Assembly (NCBI GenBank): GCA_020848055.1
Contig: JADLBB010000036.1
Span: 1 to 12,202, forward strand
DNA: 12,202 nucleotides
Origin: Chloroflexota bacterium
GTDB taxonomy: Bacteria; Chloroflexota; Limnocylindria; QHBO01
Direction of reading: 5' to 3'
How positions within the stretch are numbered: the stretch's first letter is position 1; each line of letters begins with the position of its first letter. The notes under the pieces are model-generated. The model was not told the origin of the DNA. It saw only the letters and a list, made by a program, of their open reading frames with translations, and did no database searches. Both the position numbers and the translations under genes were made by a program. Shown here one piece after another: positions 1 through 5,571 of the stretch.

Positions 1-1161
1 ACGCGCGAGTACTACTTCAACGACTTCGGCACCCAGGTCGTCAACCTCGGCCTGTCCGTGCTCGCGCGTCACCGCGGTGCCGACCTGCCGGAGGACGGCT
101 ACCGGGGCGCCTACGTCGACGCCCTCGCGAAGGAATTGTCCGAATCGGTCCTGGCCGAAGCGAGCGCCGATCCGAACGAGGCGGGCACGATCGCCGGCCG
201 CTGGGCATCCGAGCGCGTGCGGGCCGGCATCGAGGCCAGCCTGGCACATCTCGGCGTGCGGTTCGACGTCTGGAAGGAGGAGGGTTCGCTCCACACCGAG
301 GGCTGGGTCGAGCGCGCGGTGGATCGGTTGCGCGCGGCCGGGCACGTTTACGAGGCCGACGGCGCGACCTGGTTCCGCAGCACGACCTTCGGCGACGACA
401 AGGATCGCGTCATCTATCGGTCCAACGGCCAGCCGACGTACTTCGCCAGCGACATCGGCTACGTGGCCGAGAAGTTCTCGCGCGGCTTCGACGAGCTCAT
501 CTACATCTGGGGCGCCGACCACCACGGCACCGTGGCCCGCGTCCGCAACGCGGCCGAGGCGATGGGCTACGACCGCGAGGCGGTGCGCATGCTGCTCATC
601 GCCTGGGTCCGCTTCGTGCGCGACGGCGTCGAGATCCCGATGAGCAAGCGCTCCGGCGAGTTCATCACACTCGACGAGGTGCTGGCCGAGGTGGGCGTGG
701 ATGCGGCGCGCTGGTACTTCAGCGCGCGCTCGTTCACCAGCGGCATCGACTTCGACCTCGAGCTCGCCAAGGCACAGAGCAGCGAGAACCCGGTGTACTA
801 CGTGCAGTACGCGCACGCCCGCATGTGTTCGATCCTGCGCCACGCCGCCGATGCCGGCGCCTCCCCCGACGACACGCGAACCGGGTCGCTGCTGGTGCAA
901 CCGGCCGAGTTGGCGCTCATCGGCGAACTGCTCGACTACCCCGACGTCGTCGCCGCCGCCGCCGAACGCCGCGAGACTCACGACGTGCCGCGCTACGCCT
1001 ACGAGCTGGCCTCGACCTTCAGCACCTTCTACCGCGACTGCAAGGTCCTGACCGATGACGCCGCGCTCACCGCGGCCCGCCTGGCCCTGACCGATGCGAC
1101 CCGCGCCGTCCTGGCCAACGCGCTCGACCTGCTCGGCATCAGCGCGCCGGAGTCGATGTAG
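1..1161 (+). CDS. argS: Arginyl-tRNA synthetase, 3' part (5' end outside the window)
   Basis: Charges tRNA-Arg with arginine in the cytoplasm (class I aminoacyl-tRNA synthetase). The frame is already open at base 1 and reads REYYFNDFGTQVVNLG, the conserved block that follows the HIGH-type motif in ArgS; that motif lies upstream of the window. The catalytic lysine loop is seen as PMSKRSGEF (MSKR at bases 640-651). The C-terminal part (from about base 787, NPVYYVQYAHARM, to the end, LLGISAPESM) is the DALR anticodon-binding domain typical of ArgS. About 386 residues are visible and the C-terminus looks intact. The TAG stop lies only 8 nt from the stop of the convergent gene, so any terminator would have to lie inside the neighbouring coding region. 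The assignment is secure. Confidence 0.96.
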   Translation, partial: TREYYFNDFGTQVVNLGLSVLARHRGADLPEDGYRGAYVDALAKELSESVLAEASADPNEAGTIAGRWASERVRAGIEASLAHLGVRFDVWKEEGSLHTEGWVERAVDRLRAAGHVYEADGATWFRSTTFGDDKDRVIYRSNGQPTYFASDIGYVAEKFSRGFDELIYIWGADHHGTVARVRNAAEAMGYDREAVRMLLIAWVRFVRDGVEIPMSKRSGEFITLDEVLAEVGVDAARWYFSARSFTSGIDFDLELAKAQSSENPVYYVQYAHARMCSILRHAADAGASPDDTRTGSLLVQPAELALIGELLDYPDVVAAAAERRETHDVPRYAYELASTFSTFYRDCKVLTDDAALTAARLALTDATRAVLANALDLLGISAPESM

Positions 1162-1169
1162 GCCGCGGC

Positions 1170-2465
1170 TCAGCCGCCGGCGGAGTCGCGCGCGGCGCGC
1201 AGGACGTCGTCGCTCGATGCGTGCAGCACCAGCACTTCGCCATTCGCGAGCGGCTCGACGGTCGCCGGAAACCCGAGCGAATCGACGATCGAGGCGTAGG
1301 CGTCGGCGAACTCGTCGGCGTCGGCCGGCGTGTCCCAGGCCAGGCGCCACGTGACCGCGAAGGCGCCATCAGGCCCGCTCGCGATCGACGCCCGATCGCC
1401 TCCCCACCCGCTCGCCGCGACGCGCGCATCGGCCCGCGGCACCCCCTGGTACTCCAGGATCATTCCGAGGAACGCCTCCCCGATGGTCGTCGTTTCGATC
1501 GCGCGCCAACCCGTTCCCAGCGCCTGCGCCAGCTCGGTGGCGGCCACCGGGATCGGCGCTTCGCGCGATCGCCACTTGGCAAGGTGGATGATCTGCTCGG
1601 TCGAATCGGGCGGCTCGGCGAATGCCGCGTCGATGTCGCCGAAGTCCGGCTCGTCAAGCGGGTTGCCGACCAGGGCGCTCGCCCAGCTCAGGCCCTGATC
1701 GTAGGGGAAGTTGACCTGGGCGACCATCCACGAAGGTATCCCGGTCACATCGGGCATAGTCGCGCCCAGGCCCACCTCGAGAAGCTCGGCCTGCGTCAGG
1801 TTGGCGAAGGCCCAGGCCAGCATGACCACCGATGCGTCGCCCTCCACCAGCGCGGTCCGCGCCAGGGCCCGGTCATCTTCACCCGGTTCGTCGATGTCGA
1901 GTGATGCCAGGTCGAAGGCGGCGTCCTGCAGGGCATGGGTGTACTCGTGCGCGTACGTCATCCGGGCTTCGGGACTCAACCCGGCGTCGCTGACGACCAC
2001 CATGCGTCGATCGACGTCGTCGTAGAAGCCGAGTACCTGGTCGCCCAGCAGGCGGAGTTGCAGCTCGGCCACGTCGTCGTCGGGACCGAGCAGCCCTAGT
2101 GCCCGGAACGCGATCGTGTCCCGCTCGCGATCCTCCCGCGGATACTCCTCGTCGAAGATGCGAGCCAGCTCATCGGCCAATTCGGCCCGGGTGATGATCT
2201 GCGGCGCACCGACCTCGGCTGCCGGCAGCCCGCGGATGGCGATGACCTGCTCCTCGATCGCGGCCAGCACCGCGCCAAGCCCGGCGTTCGCAGACGGAGC
2301 GGGTGTCTTGACGTCTGCCGATGGGGTGCTGGGAAGCGGTGTTGCGACGGGTGCCGACGGCATGCCGATGGCGGTCCTGCCCACCAGGTGAAGGGCAACC
2401 ACGCAGGCGCCGATGACGCTGAGCACCGCCACCGCGATGGCGGCAACTCGCTGGGCCGATGACAT
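1170..2465 (-). CDS. Membrane-anchored putative zinc metallopeptidase (HEYTH motif)
   Basis: Seen: 431 residues from the ATG at 2465. A hydrophobic segment (about residues 7-28, AAIAVAVLSVIGACVVAL) is followed by a Pro/Ser/Thr/Ala-rich linker to about residue 65 and then a soluble domain. H173-E-Y-T-H177 sits in AHEYTHALQDAAFDL, a classic HExxH zinc site, and E208 in LVEGDAS is a plausible third ligand of gluzincin type. Inferred: an extracytoplasmic zinc-dependent protease held by an N-terminal signal anchor; substrate unknown. Similar HEYTHALQD proteins are, from general knowledge, common in Chloroflexota. An in-frame GTG at 2486 would add seven residues; I prefer the ATG because it places the hydrophobic segment close to the N-terminus and has an AT-rich hexamer (CAGAAT) 7 nt upstream. 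No peptidase family name is assigned. It converges with argS and diverges from the MBL-fold gene. Confidence 0.75.
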   Translation of the reverse strand: MSSAQRVAAIAVAVLSVIGACVVALHLVGRTAIGMPSAPVATPLPSTPSADVKTPAPSANAGLGAVLAAIEEQVIAIRGLPAAEVGAPQIITRAELADELARIFDEEYPREDRERDTIAFRALGLLGPDDDVAELQLRLLGDQVLGFYDDVDRRMVVVSDAGLSPEARMTYAHEYTHALQDAAFDLASLDIDEPGEDDRALARTALVEGDASVVMLAWAFANLTQAELLEVGLGATMPDVTGIPSWMVAQVNFPYDQGLSWASALVGNPLDEPDFGDIDAAFAEPPDSTEQIIHLAKWRSREAPIPVAATELAQALGTGWRAIETTTIGEAFLGMILEYQGVPRADARVAASGWGGDRASIASGPDGAFAVTWRLAWDTPADADEFADAYASIVDSLGFPATVEPLANGEVLVLHASSDDVLRAARDSAGG

Positions 2466-2545
2466 CGGGCGATTCTGCCATCGCACGCCCGGGCAGGTTC
2501 GAAACGTTCAGGTTTCTTAAGGTCGGGCAAGCCCGGGGTTTAGAC

Positions 2546-2580
2546 GGGCTCCGTAATGTTCAACCTGCGAGACGGAGCCC
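2546..2580. repeat. Inverted repeat 1 in the divergent spacer
   Basis: Perfect 9-bp arms GGGCTCCGT (2546-2554) and ACGGAGCCC (2572-2580) enclose a 17-nt loop. It lies between the divergent metallopeptidase and MBL-fold genes. No U tract follows, so a simple intrinsic terminator is not supported. It could be a protein-binding site or part of a structured RNA together with the second repeat at 2609-2644. Confidence 0.6.
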
Positions 2581-2608
2581 TAGGGCTTCTCCTCCACCCT
2601 CCCTCCTT

Positions 2609-2644
2609 CGAGCCCCGGTGTCATTGGGCGGGCACCGGGGCTCG
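2609..2644. repeat. Inverted repeat 2, strong hairpin just upstream of the MBL-gene -10 box
   Basis: Perfect 12-bp arms CGAGCCCCGGTG (2609-2620) and CACCGGGGCTCG (2633-2644), extendable by a T-G and a C-G pair (2621/2632, 2622/2631), leave a loop of about 8 nt. The proposed -10 box of the MBL-fold gene begins 4 bp after the repeat, so the repeat would not be part of that mRNA. It may be an operator, or the 3' hairpin of a separate plus-strand transcript. The pyrimidine stretch between the two repeats (2591-2606) reads as a two-tier G-tract series on the minus strand, which would fall in the metallopeptidase leader if that transcript starts this far upstream. Confidence 0.6.
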
Positions 2645-2647
2645 TGC

Positions 2648-2653
2648 TATACC
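2648..2653 (+). promoter_or_regulatory. Putative -10 box (TATACC) of the MBL-fold gene
   Basis: TATACC preceded by TGC gives an extended -10-like element (TGCTATACC, 2645-2653), 13 nt before the ATG at 2667. A start about 7 nt downstream would leave a leader of only a few nucleotides. No Shine-Dalgarno is visible. The -35 region is occupied by the hairpin at 2609-2644 and has no clear consensus. Confidence 0.4.
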
Positions 2654-2666
2654 ATGCAGTACACCG

Positions 2667-3308
2667 ATGGAGATCACCTGGTACGGCCGCGCCTGCTTTC
2701 GGCTGAAGGGCCGCGACGCCACCGTCATCACCGACCCCTGCCCGCCGTCGACCGGCTTCGTCGCCGGCAAGCACGACGTCGAGGTGCTGACCATCAGTCA
2801 CGACCACCCCGATCACAGCTACACGCGCTCGATCAAGGCCGGCCTGACCCTCACCCGCCCCGGCGAGTACGAGTTCAGCGATCTGCTGGTGACCGGCATC
2901 CGGACCTACCACGATGGGCATGCGGGCGGCGAACGGGGCGAGAACATGGTCTTCAGCTTTGAGATCGACGGCGTCCATGTCGCACATCTCGGCGACCTCG
3001 GCCACCTGCTGACCGATGAGCAGCTGAGCGAACTCGGCCCGGTGGATGTGCTGCTGGTCCCGATCGGTGGCGGCACGACGCTCACGCCAGTGGAGGCGGC
3101 CGAGGTCGTGTCGCAGGTCGGACCGAAGATCGTGATCCCCATGCACTACGCGGTCGACGGGGGCTCGATCGAGCTCGGTGGGCCGGAGAAGTTCCTTCAC
3201 GAGATGGCGGTCGAGCCCATCCGCCAACCGAAGGCGCAGTTCACTCCATCGTCGCTGCCCGAAGAGACCCAGGTGGTCGTCCTGGAGGCTCGCGGCCGCA
3301 CGTCCTAG
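2667..3308 (+). CDS. MBL-fold metal-dependent hydrolase, UlaG/UPF0173-like
   Basis: Predicted cytoplasmic metallo-beta-lactamase-fold hydrolase of 213 residues, close to the usual size of the short UlaG-like group. It opens with MEITWYGRACFRLKGRDATVITDP, the typical first strands of that group (W-x-G-x-A/S-C-F). The metal motif is H45-D-H47-P-D49-H50 in SHDHPDHSY. Further metal-ligand candidates are the Asp/His in HLGDLGH and the late His in IPMHYAVDGG. The frame is open upstream to 2556, but the ATG at 2667 is chosen because homology to the family begins exactly there and the upstream codons cross the hairpin repeat. The substrate is unknown: members of this fold include L-ascorbate-6-phosphate lactonase, but nothing nearby supports ascorbate use. 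Stand-alone transcription unit, diverging from the metallopeptidase gene. Confidence 0.88.
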   Translation: MEITWYGRACFRLKGRDATVITDPCPPSTGFVAGKHDVEVLTISHDHPDHSYTRSIKAGLTLTRPGEYEFSDLLVTGIRTYHDGHAGGERGENMVFSFEIDGVHVAHLGDLGHLLTDEQLSELGPVDVLLVPIGGGTTLTPVEAAEVVSQVGPKIVIPMHYAVDGGSIELGGPEKFLHEMAVEPIRQPKAQFTPSSLPEETQVVVLEARGRTS

Positions 3309-3324
3309 CCGCGGCGTTCGACCG

Positions 3325-3342
3325 CTGGTACCCCGGTACCAG
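3325..3342. repeat. Near-perfect palindrome after the MBL-fold gene
   Basis: CTGGTACC (3325-3332) and GGTACCAG (3335-3342) flank a CC centre, starting 16 nt after the stop codon. As RNA it folds with 7 bp and a 4-nt loop. No U tract follows, so it may be a weak or factor-assisted terminator or a DNA-binding site. The rest of 3309-3460 shows only a short CCTCA triplicate at 3404-3418. Confidence 0.5.
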
Positions 3343-3463
3343 TACCCACGTTGCTCGCGGTCACCACTTCAGCCGAGCAGGCCGCTCTCCGATCCTCACT
3401 CGACCTCACCTCACCTCACCCGCGTCCTCGATCGAACTCCTACCAAAGTCCCGCCGAGGGTCC

Positions 3464-3469
3464 TATACT
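3464..3469 (+). promoter_or_regulatory. Putative -10 box (TATACT) for the repeat-protein gene
   Basis: TATACT is one mismatch from TATAAT and stands out in GC-rich DNA. No good -35 is seen (the 17-bp position reads TACCAA). A start near 3476 would give a leader of roughly 90 nt that contains the G-rich structured segment at 3517-3560. Confidence 0.5.
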
Positions 3470-3516
3470 CGACAAACTTTCGGTGAACACGCACCGGGCG
3501 TCGCCACCTCATTTCG

Positions 3517-3561
3517 CCAGGGGGAATGGGGGTCGAGACACCCCTGGGGATAGGGAAGGGA
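3517..3561 (+). promoter_or_regulatory. G-tract leader with hairpin potential overlapping the ribosome binding site
   Basis: Five G tracts (3520-3524, 3528-3532, 3546-3549, 3553-3555, 3558-3560) lie in the 5' leader, the last two forming the Shine-Dalgarno AGGGAAGGGA (3552-3561), 7 nt before the GTG start. CCAGGGG (3517-3523) can pair with CCCCTGG (3541-3547). A G-quadruplex and this hairpin would compete for the same tracts. The tracts and pairing are seen; a regulatory role is inferred. Confidence 0.45.
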
Positions 3562-3568
3562 CGTCATC

Positions 3569-4231
3569 GTGATTTCCACCAGACCCAAGACTGGGACGAG
3601 GACCGTGCTCGCGTTGCTGGCGACGCTCGGCCTGCTCCTGTCACTCGCCGTCATCGCGGCGCCGGCCCTCGCGAGCGGGCCAGCCGTCGATTGCGGATGC
3701 CATTCGAGCTCGCCGAGCCATTCGAGCTCGCCGAGCCAGTCGAGCAAGCCGAGCCACTCTGCCAGCCAGTCCGCCAGCCCGAGTCAGTCGGCTCCGGCCA
3801 GCGAGTCGGCCCCGGCCTCGGTGCCAGAGTCGGCTCCGGCCAGCGAGTCGGCCCCGGCCTCGGTGCCAGAGTCGGCTCCGGCCTCGGTGCCAGAGTCCGC
3901 TCCGGCCAGCCAGTCGGCCCCGGCGTCGGTGCCAGAGTCGGCTCCGGCCAGCGAGTCGGCCCCGGCCTCGGTGCCAGAGTCGGCTCCGGCCTCGGTGCCA
4001 GAGTCCGCTCCGGCCAGCCAGTCGGCCCCGGCGTCGCAGGGCACCAACGAGTCAGCCCCGGCCAGCCAGTCCGAGGGCATCGAGGGTGGCAACCCGACCC
4101 CGACCGGCGGCACCACGCCGAACACGGCCATGAGCGAGATCAGCCAGGTCCCCGCGACCGTGCTGAGCCTCCTGTTCCTGGCCGCGCTCGTCGGGATGGT
4201 GTACGTCCGGCTCAACCGCAAGCCCGAGTAA
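3569..4231 (+). CDS. Secreted Ser/Ala/Pro-rich repeat protein with C-terminal membrane anchor
   Basis: 220 residues from a GTG start, chosen because a strong purine-rich ribosome binding site lies 7 nt upstream and the signal peptide follows directly. Residues 1-36 are a Sec signal peptide (positive N-region, then LALLATLGLLLSLAVIAAPALA). After a short DCGCH segment come three six-residue units (HSSSPS, HSSSPS, QSSKPS) and then SAPAS/VPE repeats to about residue 156. A Gly/Thr/Pro linker leads to TPNTAM (183-188), a hydrophobic segment (about 198-213) and a basic tail RLNRKPE. This is the layout of a surface stalk: either anchored by the C-terminal helix or, if TPNTA acts as a sorting motif, linked to the wall by a sortase. 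No functional domain is visible. The repeats are probably extended and possibly glycosylated; that is inference. It is monocistronic, ending in two hairpins. Confidence 0.8.
   Translation: MISTRPKTGTRTVLALLATLGLLLSLAVIAAPALASGPAVDCGCHSSSPSHSSSPSQSSKPSHSASQSASPSQSAPASESAPASVPESAPASESAPASVPESAPASVPESAPASQSAPASVPESAPASESAPASVPESAPASVPESAPASQSAPASQGTNESAPASQSEGIEGGNPTPTGGTTPNTAMSEISQVPATVLSLLFLAALVGMVYVRLNRKPE
3701..3754 (+). repeat. Three 18-bp tandem repeats (HSSSPS-type)
   Basis: Units at 3701-3718, 3719-3736 and 3737-3754. The first two are identical (cattcgagctcgccgagc) and the third differs at a few positions, encoding QSSKPS. They sit just after the signal peptide of the repeat protein. 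Confidence 0.85.
3788..4036 (+). repeat. 108-bp tandem duplication built from 42-bp and 24-bp units
   Basis: The block starting TCGGCTCCGGCC at 3830 recurs at 3938, exactly 108 bp later, and stays identical for 99 bp (to 4036). The first 42 bp of the unit also occur at 3788-3829. At protein level the unit is 14+8+14 residues made of SAPASESAPASVPE, SAPASVPE and SAPASQSAPASVPE. Identity at the DNA level, including synonymous positions, points to recent duplication. Confidence 0.9.
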
Positions 4232-4246
4232 CCACACCCGGCGTCC

Positions 4247-4277
4247 ATCGGGCGGTCCTGTCACCGCTCCGCCCGAT
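4247..4277 (+). terminator. Hairpin after the repeat-protein gene
   Basis: Perfect 9-bp arms ATCGGGCGG (4247-4255) and CCGCCCGAT (4269-4277) with a 13-nt loop lie 15 nt after the stop codon at 4229-4231. The sequence after it (att) has little U, so this is a hairpin-type terminator of moderate support. Confidence 0.55.
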
Positions 4278-4303
4278 ATTCAGCCAGCCCCCCTGGCAGT
4301 GGG

Positions 4304-4329
4304 CGGGGTAGAGGTTCGCCTCTACCCCG
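4304..4329 (+). terminator. Strong UUCG-tetraloop terminator hairpin
   Basis: Perfect 11-bp arms CGGGGTAGAGG (4304-4314) and CCTCTACCCCG (4319-4329) are closed by a TTCG tetraloop. The plus-strand tail tcttctggttct is moderately U-rich, so termination of rightward transcripts is favoured. Being symmetrical and 15 bp from the kbl stop, it probably also ends the leftward tdh-kbl transcript. Confidence 0.75.
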
Positions 4330-4344
4330 TCTTCTGGTTCTCGG

Positions 4345-5553
4345 TCAGATAAGGGCCAGTTCGCGGCCGATGCGTTCGAAGGCAGCCAGGCAGAGGTCCA
4401 GTTCCTCCGCGGTGTGCTCCGCGGTCACGATGGTGCGCAGCCGGCTCTTGTCCTCGGGGACGGTCGGGAAGCCGATGCCCATGGCGAAGACGCCCTCCTC
4501 GAACAGCCGATCGCTGAACCGATGTGCCAATGCGCCGGCGCCGACGATGACCGGCGTGATCGGCGTCTCAGACTGCCCGATGTCGAATCCCAGGCGCGCG
4601 AGCCCGGCCTTGAAGTAGCGGGCGTTGTCCCACAGCCGCTCGATGAGCTCCGGCTCGGTCTCGAGCACCTCGATCGCGGCCAGGCAGGCGGCGGCCACGG
4701 CCGGCGGGTGCGAGGTGGAGAACAGGAACGGGCGCGCACTGTGCTCGAGCACGGTGCGCAGCGAGGCTGGCCCGGCAACGTAGCCGCCCAGCACGCCGAT
4801 CGCCTTCGACAGGGTCCCAACCTGGACCTGTACCCGACCGCTGAGGTCGAAATGATCCACCGAGCCGCGTCCATTGCGACCCAGCACGCCGGAGCCGTGG
4901 GCGTCGTCGACGTAGACGATTGCCTCGGCCTCCTCGGCCGCCTCCACGATCTCCGGCAGCCGCGCGATATCGCCGTCCATGCTGAACACGCCGTCGGTGA
5001 TGACCAGGATCGTGCGAGCCGCATCTGCCGCGCGAACGTCGCGCAGCGTGGATCGCAGCGCGTCGATATCGGCGTGCGGGAAGATGCGTCGTTCCGCCTT
5101 GGTCAGGCGGATGCCGTCGATGATGCTGGCGTGGTTGAGCGCATCGGAGACGATGGTCGCTCCCTCCGGCGCCAGGACCGGGATGACCCCGGTGTTGCAG
5201 GTGAAGCCGGACTGGAAGGTCAGCGTGGCCTCGACGTGCTTGAACTCGGCGAGCTTGGCCTCGAGCTGCTCGTGGAGGCTCATCGTGCCGGCGATGGTCC
5301 GCACGGCACCCGATCCGGCTCCGTACCGTTCGACCGCATCGATGGCCGCCTGCCGCAGCCTCGGGTGCGTGTTCAGGCCCAGGTAGTTGTTGCTCGACAG
5401 GGTGATGACCTCGCGTCCATCGATCACGCACCGGCTGCGCTGCTCGCTCTCGACCACCCTCAGCCGGCGGTACAGGCCCCTGGCCTTCAGGTCATCGATC
5501 TCGGCATCCAGGAAGGCCAGCGGGTTTCGGGCGCGCGCGGTGGTGTTGGTCAT
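4345..5553 (-). CDS. kbl: 2-amino-3-ketobutyrate CoA ligase (glycine C-acetyltransferase)
   Basis: PLP enzyme of the alpha-oxoamine synthase family; it cleaves 2-amino-3-ketobutyrate with CoA to glycine and acetyl-CoA, the second step of threonine catabolism. 402 residues, near the usual ~398. Seen: SSNNYLGL near the N-terminus, the Gly-rich GAGSGAVRTIAGT, the VDDAHGSGVLG block that binds the cofactor ring, and the Schiff-base lysine K250 in GTLSKAIGVLGG. The family also contains BioF, but the GSGAVRTI-AGT block and the gene's place 18 bp downstream of tdh make Kbl the best call. There is no Shine-Dalgarno before the ATG; TAAACT (5563-5568 on the minus strand) lies 9 nt upstream, so a separate leaderless transcript is possible in addition to operon readthrough. 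Confidence 0.94.
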   Translation of the reverse strand: MTNTTARARNPLAFLDAEIDDLKARGLYRRLRVVESEQRSRCVIDGREVITLSSNNYLGLNTHPRLRQAAIDAVERYGAGSGAVRTIAGTMSLHEQLEAKLAEFKHVEATLTFQSGFTCNTGVIPVLAPEGATIVSDALNHASIIDGIRLTKAERRIFPHADIDALRSTLRDVRAADAARTILVITDGVFSMDGDIARLPEIVEAAEEAEAIVYVDDAHGSGVLGRNGRGSVDHFDLSGRVQVQVGTLSKAIGVLGGYVAGPASLRTVLEHSARPFLFSTSHPPAVAAACLAAIEVLETEPELIERLWDNARYFKAGLARLGFDIGQSETPITPVIVGAGALAHRFSDRLFEEGVFAMGIGFPTVPEDKSRLRTIVTAEHTAEELDLCLAAFERIGRELALI

Positions 5554-5562
5554 GGTGGAGCG

Positions 5563-5568
5563 AGTTTA
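5563..5568 (-). promoter_or_regulatory. Putative internal -10 box (TAAACT) before kbl
   Basis: Minus-strand TAAACT ends 9 nt before the kbl ATG, overlapping the tdh stop region. With no Shine-Dalgarno in the 18-nt gap, this fits a TANNNT leaderless start. Support is positional only; no -35 is seen. Confidence 0.35.
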
Positions 5569-5571
5569 CGG

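Noticed and set aside
2546..2644. tRNA, SRP RNA, tmRNA or known riboswitch in the hairpin-rich spacer
   Set aside because: No T-loop, anticodon arm or CCA end, no SRP GGAA tetraloop domain, and no riboswitch core could be matched by eye. Only the inverted repeats are supported.
3404..3418. CCTCA triplicate as a regulatory repeat
   Set aside because: Three 5-bp units in C-rich intergenic DNA are easily explained by composition, and there is no second site to compare.
3788..4036. CRISPR-like array in the 42/108-bp repeats
   Set aside because: The repeats are contiguous and in frame with no unique spacers, and encode SAPAS/VPE units of a signal-peptide protein.
3526..4311. A 261-residue alternative frame across the repeat gene, rich in RVGSGQRVGPG
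   Set aside because: It comes from reading the same tandem repeat in another frame. It lacks a signal peptide and a ribosome binding site, whereas the chosen frame has a signal peptide, repeats, a membrane segment and an SD.
4345..5553. 8-amino-7-oxononanoate synthase (BioF) identity for the PLP enzyme
   Set aside because: BioF and Kbl share the fold and motifs, but adjacency to tdh and the full-length match to the ~400-residue Kbl form make the threonine pathway enzyme the better call.
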